A DNA stretch of 64,000 nt from Nitrosospira multiformis. Lineage in GTDB: Bacteria; Pseudomonadota; Gammaproteobacteria; Burkholderiales; Nitrosomonadaceae. Within the stretch, counting starts at the first letter, position 1. Every line of letters starts with the position of its first letter. The notes below the pieces were generated by a model, which was not told the DNA's origin, did not search any database, and saw only the letters and a list, made by a program, of their open reading frames with translations. Made by a program: the position numbers and the translations under genes. The stretch spans positions 62,001 to 126,000 of the forward strand of contig NZ_FOCT01000006.1 of the NCBI RefSeq assembly GCF_900110185.1, read 5' to 3'. This document shows, one piece after another, positions 11,501 through 19,310 of this stretch.

Positions 11501-12202
11501 CTTGCCAAGAGATTTGCCGATAGCATGGATGGCCGAGGTGTAGGAAGCCCAGTAGCGCTGGGCGTCCGCCTCGGTTATTGCCGCCTCCCCCAGCATATCG
11601 TATGAATAACGATATCCCCGCATCTCGCGCTCCCGGCTACGCTCCAGCGCTTCCTCGATGGTTTCGCCAATCACGAACTGGTGGCCCAGCATACGCATTG
11701 CCAGATCCATTCCTTTTCGAATCAGCGGCTCGCCCCCCTTTTCCATCAATCCGGATAACGCAGCTGACAATCCATCTTCTCCGTGGGTCGAAACCAGCTT
11801 GCGAGAGATCAGAAGGCCCCAGGCCGCCGCATTTACGAAAAGCGAAGGGCTGTGTCCTACATGCGCGCGCCAATCACCCTTGCTGATCTTGTCCCGTATG
11901 AGGCGATCGGCAGTTTCCCGATCCGGGATGCGCAACAGCGCCTCGGCCAGGCACATCAGAGCTATACCCTCTTGACTCGACAGGGAAAATTCGTGCATCA
12001 ACGCATCCACGCCTCCCCTATGGCCGTATTTGCCTCGTATCGAAGTCACCAGCTTACGGGCAAGTTCCTCAGCTCGGGCACGACTGCGTGGCGCCCAATC
12101 GACCTGCCTCAATAAACCATTCACGCTGTCAGTCTCGTTGTGCCGATACGCGTGGGTAATTGCAGAGCGCAAGAAGCGAGGACAGATGGCCGTTTTTCCC
12201 AC
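8549..12202 (-). CDS. putA: Bifunctional proline dehydrogenase / L-glutamate-gamma-semialdehyde dehydrogenase
   Basis: This protein of about 1217 residues oxidises proline to glutamate in two FAD- and NAD-dependent steps. The proline dehydrogenase barrel covers about residues 150-480 (VRLVKGAYWDAEIKRAQ, YEFQYLHGMGE). The aldehyde dehydrogenase domain spans about 560-1040, with FLAETGGQNAM and the catalytic cysteine in DSAGQRCSALRV. A further C-terminal domain follows, as in longer PutA forms. There is no ribbon-helix-helix DNA-binding domain at the N-terminus, so it is not expected to be its own repressor as in E. coli. No ATG is available: I chose GTG at 12202, which has a TAAGGA ribosome site five bases ahead; a TTG at 12220 is the alternative. 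It stands alone. Confidence 0.93.
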   Translation of the reverse strand: MGKTAICPRFLRSAITHAYRHNETDSVNGLLRQVDWAPRSRARAEELARKLVTSIRGKYGHRGGVDALMHEFSLSSQEGIALMCLAEALLRIPDRETADRLIRDKISKGDWRAHVGHSPSLFVNAAAWGLLISRKLVSTHGEDGLSAALSGLMEKGGEPLIRKGMDLAMRMLGHQFVIGETIEEALERSREREMRGYRYSYDMLGEAAITEADAQRYWASYTSAIHAIGKSLGKSGIKSGIYKGPGISVKLSALHPRYVRSQRERVMTELLPRLKSLLLLARHYDMGFNMDAEEADRLDLSLDLLEALVFDPDLAGWDGIGFVVQAYQKRCSFIVDWLIDLARRSGHRIMVRLVKGAYWDAEIKRAQVEGLDGYPVYTRKIHTDICYMVCAQKLLRAPEAVFPQFATHNAHTLSAVCQIAQDAGIEDYEFQYLHGMGETLYDQVELLEEDQLTKSCRIYAPVGSYETLLAYLVRRLLENGANSSFVNRILDDDISVEELVADPISQIEQEGVHPHPAIPLPGDLYGHKRRNSVGFDFSDEQALATLAAELAGMERREWRAEPVLAEGGNAGSAGSRVLNPADRNDSVGMVIEATEHDVEVAIAVAQAFVPEWQSVSNEAKAAMLERAADALEEHRTELMELAVREAGKSLPNAVAEVREAVDFCRYYGQQIRDWSNTSRSSALGPVVCISPWNFPLAIFVGQVSAALAAGNPVLAKPAEQTPLIAAVAVRLLHEAGIPRPALQLLPGRGERVGEQLVKDVRVRGVIFTGSTEVAQLICRTLALRSQKGDILFLAETGGQNAMIVDSSARIEQVVQDALTSAFDSAGQRCSALRVLCLQEDIAEQVLEVLRGAMVELTVGDPRRLATDVGPVIDADAQHALLDHIEKMRAAGHTVFQAALPSVCANGTFVAPTLIEIDHIDELEREVFGPVLHVVRFARERLDELVGQINATGYGLTHGIHSRVDETIDFITKRVHAGNIYVNRNMIGAVVGVQPFGGEGKSGTGPKAGGPLYLHRLIPQTPLLLADNGGLQVNNAPAELQALADWARQAGRDVLASLCEDYAKRTPLAFSIPLPGPTGESNTLRFAPRGAVACIAVDEDALLEQMAAALATGNQIILADNPPLHALLDKLPRQVRDRLRVERDWIHAPVSAVLYSDSEDEAYRLRNELAGREGALVAFITASGTDFPLYRLTAERVVSVNTTAAGGNPALMGLDFNG

Positions 12203-12784
12203 GTTTTTCCTTATGAGCAAAGCAATTTACTTGATCTGCCTCTCACCTTCATCATCCCCCAGCTTCATGTATTTACCTCATCCATCCTGGAGAAACAAGT
12301 TGAGGCCATAAGCGCATGGCGATGATTCCTAATGAGAAGCCGATTACGGTGAAAAGTTATAAAAGCAGCGCAGAACGTTCGAGATTTTCGAACCGTTTTT
12401 TTAGACCTCCTCTGAAACCCTCCCTTTTCTGCCCCTACGCTCGCTGAAGAAAAGACTTAAAAATCATAGAACGCTGAACCCGAGTCTGTCTGTTCGACTC
12501 ATCACATACCCCAGATTGCTGCGCAACTGAAAACTCCGTGAGAGTCACTATCATGAGAAAAACTGAGGTCTATCCCATATTCGTCAGCGTCGAAGAGTTA
12601 TCCCTGTTTCGATTCATGGTTTATAATCCGGGCATCTCTCCTAATATTGACTCAGTACCTCATTCATAATCCCGCAAAAGCAGTAGAAAATACAACGCTT
12701 TCTGGAGCCGGTTTCGGATCTAGCCCCGGTTTTTACCGGGATCTGAACAGATCCAATACCCGCATTTGCCCGAAGGAGGCACCA
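12203..12784. other. Non-coding region with hairpin between putA and the antiporter
   Basis: I see no credible gene in this 580-bp divergent region. On the plus strand AACGTTCGA (12374-12382) pairs with TCGAACCGTT, allowing one bulged base, and is followed by a run of seven T near 12396-12402, which looks like an intrinsic terminator, though no plus-strand gene ends before it. It could end a short untranslated RNA. The promoters of putA and of the antiporter must lie here. Confidence 0.4.
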
Positions 12785-12820
12785 ATGTGGCTTACAGTAA
12801 CGTTTACAACGATCGGATGA
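12785..12820 (+). CDS. Putative 11-residue leader peptide
   Basis: An ATG at 12785 is preceded by a strong ribosome site (GAAGGAGGCACC, about 12772-12783). It opens an 11-codon frame (MWLTVTFTTIG) ending in TGA at 12818-12820, which overlaps the next ATG by the sequence ATGA. The good ribosome site and coupling suggest translation, but so short a frame could be chance. Confidence 0.35.
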   Translation: MWLTVTFTTIG

Positions 12821-12870
12821 ATCTCATGCCGACTCTTCATTCTCAGGAGTACTTGATCATAAACGCATGA
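12817..12870 (+). CDS. Putative 17-residue leader peptide coupled to the antiporter
   Basis: This frame (MNLMPTLHSQEYLIINA) starts in an ATGA overlap with the preceding 11-codon frame. It ends in a second ATGA overlap with the antiporter start at 12867, and a CAGGAGTA ribosome-like site lies inside it ahead of that start. The chain of two overlaps suggests translational coupling of the antiporter to short upstream reading. No homologue is known to me. Confidence 0.35.
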   Translation: MNLMPTLHSQEYLIINA

Positions 12871-14075
12871 CCTGGTCTGATTATCTTCCAGCCTGGCCGC
12901 TTCAAATCAGTCCAGCGCTGTGGCTGGCGCTCACACTCGTTGTCGCCGTACTTCTGGGCGAAGCGATGGTACGTCATCTGAGGCTCCCCCGGATAGTTGG
13001 CTATATCGGCATTGGCGCGGTATTGGGACCAGGTGGATTGGGACTTATCCCTCAACTCCCTGTGAACGAGTGGCGTCTGGTGGTTGATCTCGCACTTGGG
13101 ATTCTCCTGTTTGAGTTGGGCAGTAAGGTCAATCTGCGCTGGCTGAAAGCCAACCCATGGCTTGCAGGCACCAGCCTTCTCGAAGCCATCACTACTTTTG
13201 CGGTTGTCTTCTCGGTGTTGGTATGGGTTGATGTTACCAGCACTGCCGCCGCCGTCGTTGCAACCATCGCAATCGCAACCTCGCCCGCTATCATAGTACG
13301 CACGGTAACGGAATCCCGCGCTCAGGGTCAGGTAACCGATCGGCTCTTGCTCATGACAGCGCTCAACACCATCTATGCGGTGATTTTCCACAAGCTGGCG
13401 GTTGCTGTCATGCACGGTCAGGCGGGCACGAGCTTCGTGCATACCATATTCCCCCCACTCTATCTCCTCGGGGGGTCCGCGTTGCTGGCATGGTGGTTCG
13501 GCATTACCTTTGAACGCATCCATCACCACTTGGGACAGCACGAGGAAACTTTTTCCTTCATCCTGTTCGGCATGATCGCCTTTGCCACCATCATGGCCTC
13601 GACGCTCAGGCTCAGCCCGATCCTTGTTCTGCTTGCTGCCGGATTGATCACCCGCTACCAGCGCAAACACACCCGCACGTTCCCACCGCACTTTGGCTCC
13701 GCGGGCGCCGTTCTGGTGGTATTGATGTTTATCGCGAATGGTCTGGCAGCTGATCTCAGAGGCTTACGGGATGGCTTTTTACTGGTTCTGCTGCTTATCG
13801 TCGTACGAATCATAGCCAAACTGCTGGCCGTGCTACCACTGGCAACCTATAGCGGCATTGGCTGGCGTCAGGCGATATCCCTCGGTATTGCACTAGTCCC
13901 CATGTCAAGCGTGGCGCTTCTGCTGACAATGGACACTGCAATCGATTTTCCCGAATTTGCGTTCGGCCTTGGAATGGTGCTGATGAGCTGGATCGTCATA
14001 CTTGAATTGGTCGGACCTGTTCTGGTGCAAGTTGCCCTGCGAAGAGCCGGAGAAACACCGGAAAAAAAAACATGA
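12867..14075 (+). CDS. CPA2-type cation/proton antiporter (KefB/NapA-like)
   Basis: This 402-residue inner-membrane protein has about 12 hydrophobic segments. The N-terminal half carries RLPRIVGYIGIGAVLGPGGLGLI, the family signature of CPA2 exchangers such as KefB/GerN/NapA. Polar residues in the helix around EAITTFAVVFSVLVWVD and in AIATSPAIIVRTVTES fit the ion-binding core. There is no C-terminal RCK/TrkA-N domain, so it is the short exchanger type; the ion (Na+ or K+) cannot be read from sequence. Translation probably couples to two tiny upstream frames (12785-12870). The ybdK-like gene starts 10 bp after its stop. Confidence 0.85.
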   Translation: MTWSDYLPAWPLQISPALWLALTLVVAVLLGEAMVRHLRLPRIVGYIGIGAVLGPGGLGLIPQLPVNEWRLVVDLALGILLFELGSKVNLRWLKANPWLAGTSLLEAITTFAVVFSVLVWVDVTSTAAAVVATIAIATSPAIIVRTVTESRAQGQVTDRLLLMTALNTIYAVIFHKLAVAVMHGQAGTSFVHTIFPPLYLLGGSALLAWWFGITFERIHHHLGQHEETFSFILFGMIAFATIMASTLRLSPILVLLAAGLITRYQRKHTRTFPPHFGSAGAVLVVLMFIANGLAADLRGLRDGFLLVLLLIVVRIIAKLLAVLPLATYSGIGWRQAISLGIALVPMSSVALLLTMDTAIDFPEFAFGLGMVLMSWIVILELVGPVLVQVALRRAGETPEKKT

Positions 14076-14085
14076 GTCTGATGCT

Positions 14086-15201
14086 ATGAGCCTGATGCCC
14101 TTCGCGCCCTCCCGTCCCCTGAGCATAGGAGTGGAGCTTGAACTGCAATTGCTCGGCTGCAACGATTACAACCTCGCCCCCTCTGCACCCGAGATTTTGC
14201 GCCGCGTAGCAAAACGCACTCACCCCGGGGAAATCAAACCGGAGATGACGCGCAGCATGATAGAGATCAACACCTCGGTGCAGCAGGAATATGCTGGACT
14301 GGTAACGGAACTGCGTGCCCTGCGGGATGTTGTTTCCGAGGCCGGATGCTTTCTCAACGTAGCTGTTGCAGGCGGCGGCACCCATCCGTTCCAGCATTGG
14401 AGCGAGCAGAAGATTTTCGACGCGCCGCGCTTTCATTACCTCTCGGAGCTGTACGGCTACCTCGCGAAACAATTCACGATATTCGGGCAGCATGTGCACA
14501 TCGGCTGCCCCGGGCCGGACGAAGCGCTGCATCTGATGCATATGCTCTCACGCTACATTCCGCATTTTATTGCTCTGTCAGCCAGTTCGCCGTTTGTGCA
14601 GGGGCATGATACCGGTTTCGCCTCTGCGCGATTGAACTCCGTTTTTTCCTTCCCATTAAGTGGTCGGGCTCCGTTCGTATTGCGCTGGAACGATTTCGAA
14701 AAATTTTTCGCCAAGATGGCGGGAACGGGAGTGGTCGAATCCATGAAAGATTTTTACTGGGATATAAGGCCAAAGCCCGAGTTTGGTACCATTGAGGTGA
14801 GGGTGTGCGACACGCCCCTTACAGTCGAGATTGCGGCCTCCATTGCCTGCTATATTCAGGCAATGTCCAGATACATCATGGTGGAGCAGCGGATGGCGCC
14901 CGAAGAGGATGACTATCTGGTGTATACGTTCAATCGCTTCCAGGCATGCCGCTTTGGTCTGGAAGGCGTCTTTATCGATCCTCGTACCCATCAACAGCGT
15001 AGTATCCGGGAAGATATAATGGAGATGCTTGAACACATTTCCGACCATGCAAGAGAACTGCGCGCAGTGGAAGCGATGGAACGCATCCGCGAAATACTCA
15101 TCGTCGGTAACGGCACAAGCTGGCAGCGCAGGGCTTATGCAAGCGAGCACAATCTTGCCGATGTCATGCAATTGCAAGCCGAATTATGGATGGGAAACTG
15201 A
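14086..15201 (+). CDS. YbdK-type carboxylate-amine ligase (glutamate-cysteine ligase family 2)
   Basis: This 371-residue protein belongs to the GCS2 family, ATP-dependent ligases related to plant-type glutamate-cysteine ligase. Signatures: SIGVELELQLL near the N-terminus (metal-binding acidic residues), NTSVQQEY, FGQHVHIGCPGPDEALHLMHMLSRY, and FGTIEVRVCDTPLT. E. coli YbdK has only weak glutamate-cysteine ligase activity, so the natural product is uncertain. The upstream in-frame ATG at 14002 lies inside the antiporter gene; I chose 14086 because the protein then begins with MSLMPFAPSRPLSIGVELE. It follows the antiporter at 10 bp and is probably co-transcribed with it. Confidence 0.88.
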   Translation: MSLMPFAPSRPLSIGVELELQLLGCNDYNLAPSAPEILRRVAKRTHPGEIKPEMTRSMIEINTSVQQEYAGLVTELRALRDVVSEAGCFLNVAVAGGGTHPFQHWSEQKIFDAPRFHYLSELYGYLAKQFTIFGQHVHIGCPGPDEALHLMHMLSRYIPHFIALSASSPFVQGHDTGFASARLNSVFSFPLSGRAPFVLRWNDFEKFFAKMAGTGVVESMKDFYWDIRPKPEFGTIEVRVCDTPLTVEIAASIACYIQAMSRYIMVEQRMAPEEDDYLVYTFNRFQACRFGLEGVFIDPRTHQQRSIREDIMEMLEHISDHARELRAVEAMERIREILIVGNGTSWQRRAYASEHNLADVMQLQAELWMGN

Positions 15202-15405
15202 TTCCCGTGAGGAATGTCTAATTGTCAGTTAGATATGGATCGCTGGGAAAAACCAGCGGAATAAAGTAGCGCAACGTCAGCTCGATTGCCCCCAGGCAAA
15301 GGAGGACGCAAAGTTATCCAGGTATCTTATATGTAACGAAGAACACCGCGGAAATTCCAAAATCTAATTACATTTATATTTCTGAGGACTTATTCGTTAC
15401 TTGAG

Positions 15406-16182
15406 ATGCCCCGCCCGTTGCGTATCGGCCTGTCACCCCGTATCCTGCATCAACCGCCTCTTGAACTGGGTTTTCGCAATAAAACCCTGCAATATCTTGA
15501 ACAGACCGTCGCCCACTGGATCATGCGCCGGCGAGCGCTGGCATTCATGTTGCCAGCAATAGAAACCGGTGGCGTCGAGCGTTCTCACGTGCGCATAAGC
15601 GACTACGTCCGAGAAATCGACGGCCTGGTGCTGCAAGGTGGCGCGGATGTATCTCCCGTTTCCTACGGTGAAACACCTCAGCGGCCGGAGTGGTCCGGCG
15701 ACCGGGTGCGCGATCTTTACGAAATGGAGCTTTTCTGGGAGTGTGTGGTACAAAGAAAACCGGTATTGGGTATCTGCCGCGGGCTCCAGCTCATCAATGT
15801 AGCATTGGGTGGAAGCCTGTACCAGGATATCGCGACGGATCGCCCGGAATGCATCATACACGTGGATGCAGTGTTGTATGACCAGCATCGGCATGCGTTG
15901 CTGATTGAAGAAAATTCCCGGTTGGCGAAGCTCTACGGCAATCGCTACCAACATCTTGTCAACAGCATACATCATCAGGCAATCAAGGAACTGGGACGGG
16001 ATTCCATGGTCGAGGCAGTGTCCGAGTCTGACGGCATCATCGAAGCAATACGCATGCATGGAGATAGCTACGTGACGGGATTTCAATGGCATCCCGAATT
16101 TCATGGTCCCGCCACAGACCTGCTCGATTCCGGTCCCATACTGGATGATTTTCTTGCTGCAGCCGAAAAGCAGCGTGAATAA
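15406..16182 (+). CDS. Class I glutamine amidotransferase-like gamma-glutamyl hydrolase (PuuD family)
   Basis: This 258-residue cytosolic hydrolase has the class I amidotransferase triad: the nucleophile elbow in PVLGICRGLQLINVALGG, and the FQWHPEF segment with catalytic His and Glu. YDQHRHAL and VNSIHHQAIKEL are typical of gamma-glutamyl-gamma-aminobutyrate hydrolases (Peptidase C26). It lacks a fused synthetase domain. Coming soon after a carboxylate-amine ligase that may form gamma-glutamyl bonds, it may hydrolyse such products; that link is inference. The 204 bp ahead of it contain no gene. Confidence 0.87.
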   Translation: MPRPLRIGLSPRILHQPPLELGFRNKTLQYLEQTVAHWIMRRRALAFMLPAIETGGVERSHVRISDYVREIDGLVLQGGADVSPVSYGETPQRPEWSGDRVRDLYEMELFWECVVQRKPVLGICRGLQLINVALGGSLYQDIATDRPECIIHVDAVLYDQHRHALLIEENSRLAKLYGNRYQHLVNSIHHQAIKELGRDSMVEAVSESDGIIEAIRMHGDSYVTGFQWHPEFHGPATDLLDSGPILDDFLAAAEKQRE

Positions 16183-16307
16183 TAAGAAGGGGCAGCCCCT
16201 TCCTGTCGCTGTTCGTCCTGAATCTGCTGAAGGAAGGGGGAATAGAGGGCGATGCTGCCGCCCGCGCTTATATTTACTGGCGCTCCCCCTCCCGTCTCAT
16301 CGCAAGC

Positions 16308-17741
16308 TTATACCGCAGCTGCGGTTTGGGCCTGCCCCGCCTGCTCCATAATAAACGCCTTGACCGCCCCTGCATCAGCATCCATGACTACATAGCGCTG
16401 CGCTTTTTCTTCAATATTCTCATACCCTGCCGGACGCACGGGCTCATGTCCGATCGCCTCGACAATGCTTGTCGAGAATTTGACGGGCAATGCCGTTTCA
16501 AGGCAGATCAGCGGCACATTGGCGTCACGATGTTCCAATCCCGCTTTCACACCGTCAGCTGTATGCGGGTCTATCACCAAGCCATACCGGTCATGCACCC
16601 GGCGGATGGTTGCGATTCGATCTGCATGACTGCTGGTCCCTGATACAAGACCGAAGTCTTCGATTTTCTCCCACAGAGGCGTATTGGCAAGATCAAAAGC
16701 GCCGCCCTCATCCACTGCCTGCCATAATTCCTTCACTTTGGCGGCATCCCTTCCAGTCAAGTCGAAAATGAAGCGCTCGAAGTTCGAGGCCTTGGAGATA
16801 TCCATTGAAGGGCTACTGGTCTGGACGGTTTCGGTGGTTGTGCGCGGGCGATAATGTCCCGTCCGGAAAAATTCGTCCAGCACATCATTTTCATTGGTGG
16901 CAAGTATCAGCTTTTTGATAGGCAGGCCCATCATGCGCGCCACATGTCCTGCGCAAATGTTGCCGAAATTTCCCGATGGCACGGCGAAAGATACCTGCTC
17001 TGTATTCGAGCGGGTGGCGGCAAAATAACCTTTGAAGTAATAAACGATCTGAGCCGCAATGCGCGCCCAGTTTATGGAATTAACTGTACCAATGCGGTAT
17101 TTCTGCTTGAACGCATAATCATTGCTGACAGCCTTGATAATGTCCTGGCAATCGTCGAACACACCACGAATCGCGATATTGAAAATATTCGGATCATGCA
17201 GAGAAAACATTTGAGCTGTCTGGAACGGGCTCATTTTTCCATGCGGCGAAAGCATGAACACACGAATGCCACGCTTGCCTCGCATGGCATACTCTGCGCT
17301 CGGCCCGGTATCGCCGGAAGTTGCACCGAGGATATTCAGTTGCTCGCCACTCTTGTCCAACGCGTACTCGAACAGGTTGCCCAGCAATTGCAGGGCGATA
17401 TCCTTGAAGGCCAGCGTTGGGCCATTCGACAAACCGAGTATGTGCAGCCCCGGTTCCAGGGTTTTAAGCAGCGTGATTTCATCGTTTTGAAACGACTGGG
17501 CGGTATAGGTTCGTGCGATGATGCCGCGCAGATCCGGAGCAGGAATGTCATCCGCAAAACGTGAAAGGATCTCGAACGCAAGTTCCGGGTAATCCATGCT
17601 ACGCAGTTTCTGCAGTTGCGCGTCATCGAACCTGGGATAGGTTTCCGGCATCGTCAGCCCGCCATCCGAAGCAAGGCCACCGAGAAGAATCCTGGAGAAC
17701 TTTTTAGGCGGCATGCCGCCACGAGTGGAAATGTAGAGCAT
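16308..17741 (-). CDS. thrC: Threonine synthase
   Basis: This 477-residue PLP enzyme converts O-phosphohomoserine to threonine. The PLP lysine sits in NGPTLAFKDIALQLLGN (near residue 110). The long form with N-terminal YISTRGGMPPKKFSRILLGGLASDGGL, the ATSGDTGPSAEYA phosphate-binding loop and VPSGNFGNICAGH match the proteobacterial ThrC class of about 470 residues. It lies 151 bp downstream of hom on the same strand and probably forms an operon with it. Confidence 0.97.
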   Translation of the reverse strand: MLYISTRGGMPPKKFSRILLGGLASDGGLTMPETYPRFDDAQLQKLRSMDYPELAFEILSRFADDIPAPDLRGIIARTYTAQSFQNDEITLLKTLEPGLHILGLSNGPTLAFKDIALQLLGNLFEYALDKSGEQLNILGATSGDTGPSAEYAMRGKRGIRVFMLSPHGKMSPFQTAQMFSLHDPNIFNIAIRGVFDDCQDIIKAVSNDYAFKQKYRIGTVNSINWARIAAQIVYYFKGYFAATRSNTEQVSFAVPSGNFGNICAGHVARMMGLPIKKLILATNENDVLDEFFRTGHYRPRTTTETVQTSSPSMDISKASNFERFIFDLTGRDAAKVKELWQAVDEGGAFDLANTPLWEKIEDFGLVSGTSSHADRIATIRRVHDRYGLVIDPHTADGVKAGLEHRDANVPLICLETALPVKFSTSIVEAIGHEPVRPAGYENIEEKAQRYVVMDADAGAVKAFIMEQAGQAQTAAAV

Positions 17742-17892
17742 TATCCTAAATCCGCCTTGTACAAACTCGCAAAAAGGTAAAAGTGAAGCAATTCATCTCG
17801 CTATCCGCCAGGTGGCTGATGAGTTTGCTCTGAAAATGTCAGTGATCTTATCCCGGACAATAGCAGAGGTTGACCATAACCGGTAATGTCAA

Positions 17893-19251
17893 TTATTTGC
17901 TGCCCAGATGCTCCAGTCGGACGCGGGTCACCTTGCCGGTCGTTATGGGCAATCGCTTTATTCGGGCGATCGCATCGTTAACGTTTCTTTCCACGGCTAA
18001 ATGCGTGAGCATAATGATATCCACCTGGTCTTCACCTTCGCTTGGCTCCTTCTGCATCATAGCTTCGATGGAAATACCAAGGTCGGCAAGCACGCGCGTG
18101 ATATCGGCCAGGGCACCGGGTTTGTCCATGACCCGCAGCCGCAGGTAATAAGACGTTTCCACCTCGTCCATCGTGAGGATCGGCGTATCCGACAGGCGGC
18201 CTGGCTGGAAGGCGAGATGAGGAACACGGTGCTTGGGATCGGCGGTATGCATGCGAGTTACATCCACCAGGTCTGCCACAACTGAACTCCCTGTAGGTTC
18301 AGCCCCTGCGCCCGGACCATAATAGAGGGTAGAGCCTACCGCATCACCTCTCACCACGATGGCATTCATGACACCCTCGACATTGGCAATCAGTCTGCGA
18401 GCAGGGATGAGTGTCGGATGCACACGCAACTCGATTCCTCCGGATGTACGTTTCGTAATGCCCAACAGCTTGATGCGATACCCCAGTTCCTCCGCATACC
18501 GGATATCCTCGCGGGTCAATTTCGTTATACCCTCGGTATATACCTTGTCAAATTGCATCGGAATGCCAAAGGCAATCGAGGCCATGATCGTGAGTTTATG
18601 CGCCGCATCGATACCTTCGATGTCAAAAGTGGGATCGGCCTCGGCATAGCCCAGTTTTTGCGCCTGCTTCAATACGGTTTCGAACGTCAACCCCTTATCC
18701 CGCATTTCCGAGAGGATGAAGTTACTCGTACCATTGATGATGCCCGCAATCCACTCGATGCGGTTGGCAGTCAATCCCTCACGCAGAGCCTTGATGATAG
18801 GAATGCCTCCCGCCACCGCCGCTTCGAATGCCACCATCACGCCTTTTTTCTGCGCCGCGGCGAAGATTTCGGTCCCATGTGAAGCAAGCAATGCCTTGTT
18901 GGCGGTAATGACATGCTTGCCATTCTCGATGGCCTTCAGTATCAGGTCCTTGGCCGCGGTGTAGCCGCCGATCAGTTCGACTACGATATCGATATCGGGA
19001 TTCATCACCACTTCATTCGCATCGCGCGTGACGATGACCTCATCGTCGCCTGCGATCTGGCGGGCCTTCTCTTCCTCTCGATCAGCAATCATGCGAACGA
19101 CGATACTGCGGCCGGCGCGCCGGGTGATCTCTTCCTGGTTGCGTTTAAGCACGGCGAACGTCCCGCTGCCGACAGTGCCTGCCCCCAACAGGCCCACGTT
19201 GATAGGTTTCATATCTTCGGTAATGATGAATTTTTCGGACATATTTGCCAT
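17893..19251 (-). CDS. hom: Homoserine dehydrogenase
   Basis: This protein of about 440-452 residues reduces aspartate semialdehyde to homoserine with NAD(P)H. It contains the Rossmann motif GLLGAGTVGSGTF, the substrate segment GGIPIIKALREGLTANRIEWIAGIINGTSNFIL, and a C-terminal ACT domain (YYLRLRVMDKPGALADITRVLADLGIS), the usual site of threonine feedback. It is monofunctional, with no aspartokinase fused. The start could be ATG 19251 or ATG 19212; the latter begins MKPINVGLLGAGTVG as in relatives. The gene lies between alaA and thrC. Confidence 0.97.
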   Translation of the reverse strand: MANMSEKFIITEDMKPINVGLLGAGTVGSGTFAVLKRNQEEITRRAGRSIVVRMIADREEEKARQIAGDDEVIVTRDANEVVMNPDIDIVVELIGGYTAAKDLILKAIENGKHVITANKALLASHGTEIFAAAQKKGVMVAFEAAVAGGIPIIKALREGLTANRIEWIAGIINGTSNFILSEMRDKGLTFETVLKQAQKLGYAEADPTFDIEGIDAAHKLTIMASIAFGIPMQFDKVYTEGITKLTREDIRYAEELGYRIKLLGITKRTSGGIELRVHPTLIPARRLIANVEGVMNAIVVRGDAVGSTLYYGPGAGAEPTGSSVVADLVDVTRMHTADPKHRVPHLAFQPGRLSDTPILTMDEVETSYYLRLRVMDKPGALADITRVLADLGISIEAMMQKEPSEGEDQVDIIMLTHLAVERNVNDAIARIKRLPITTGKVTRVRLEHLGSK

Positions 19252-19310
19252 ATTTGCAAAGGGATTTTTGTTCGTACGCGGCGTTCTCGTTTACAGAAGT
19301 TGAGTTCGCC

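Noticed and set aside
12843..13691. 282-codon minus-strand frame
   Set aside because: It is antisense to the clear CPA2 antiporter gene, and its product is a charged low-complexity sequence without domains.
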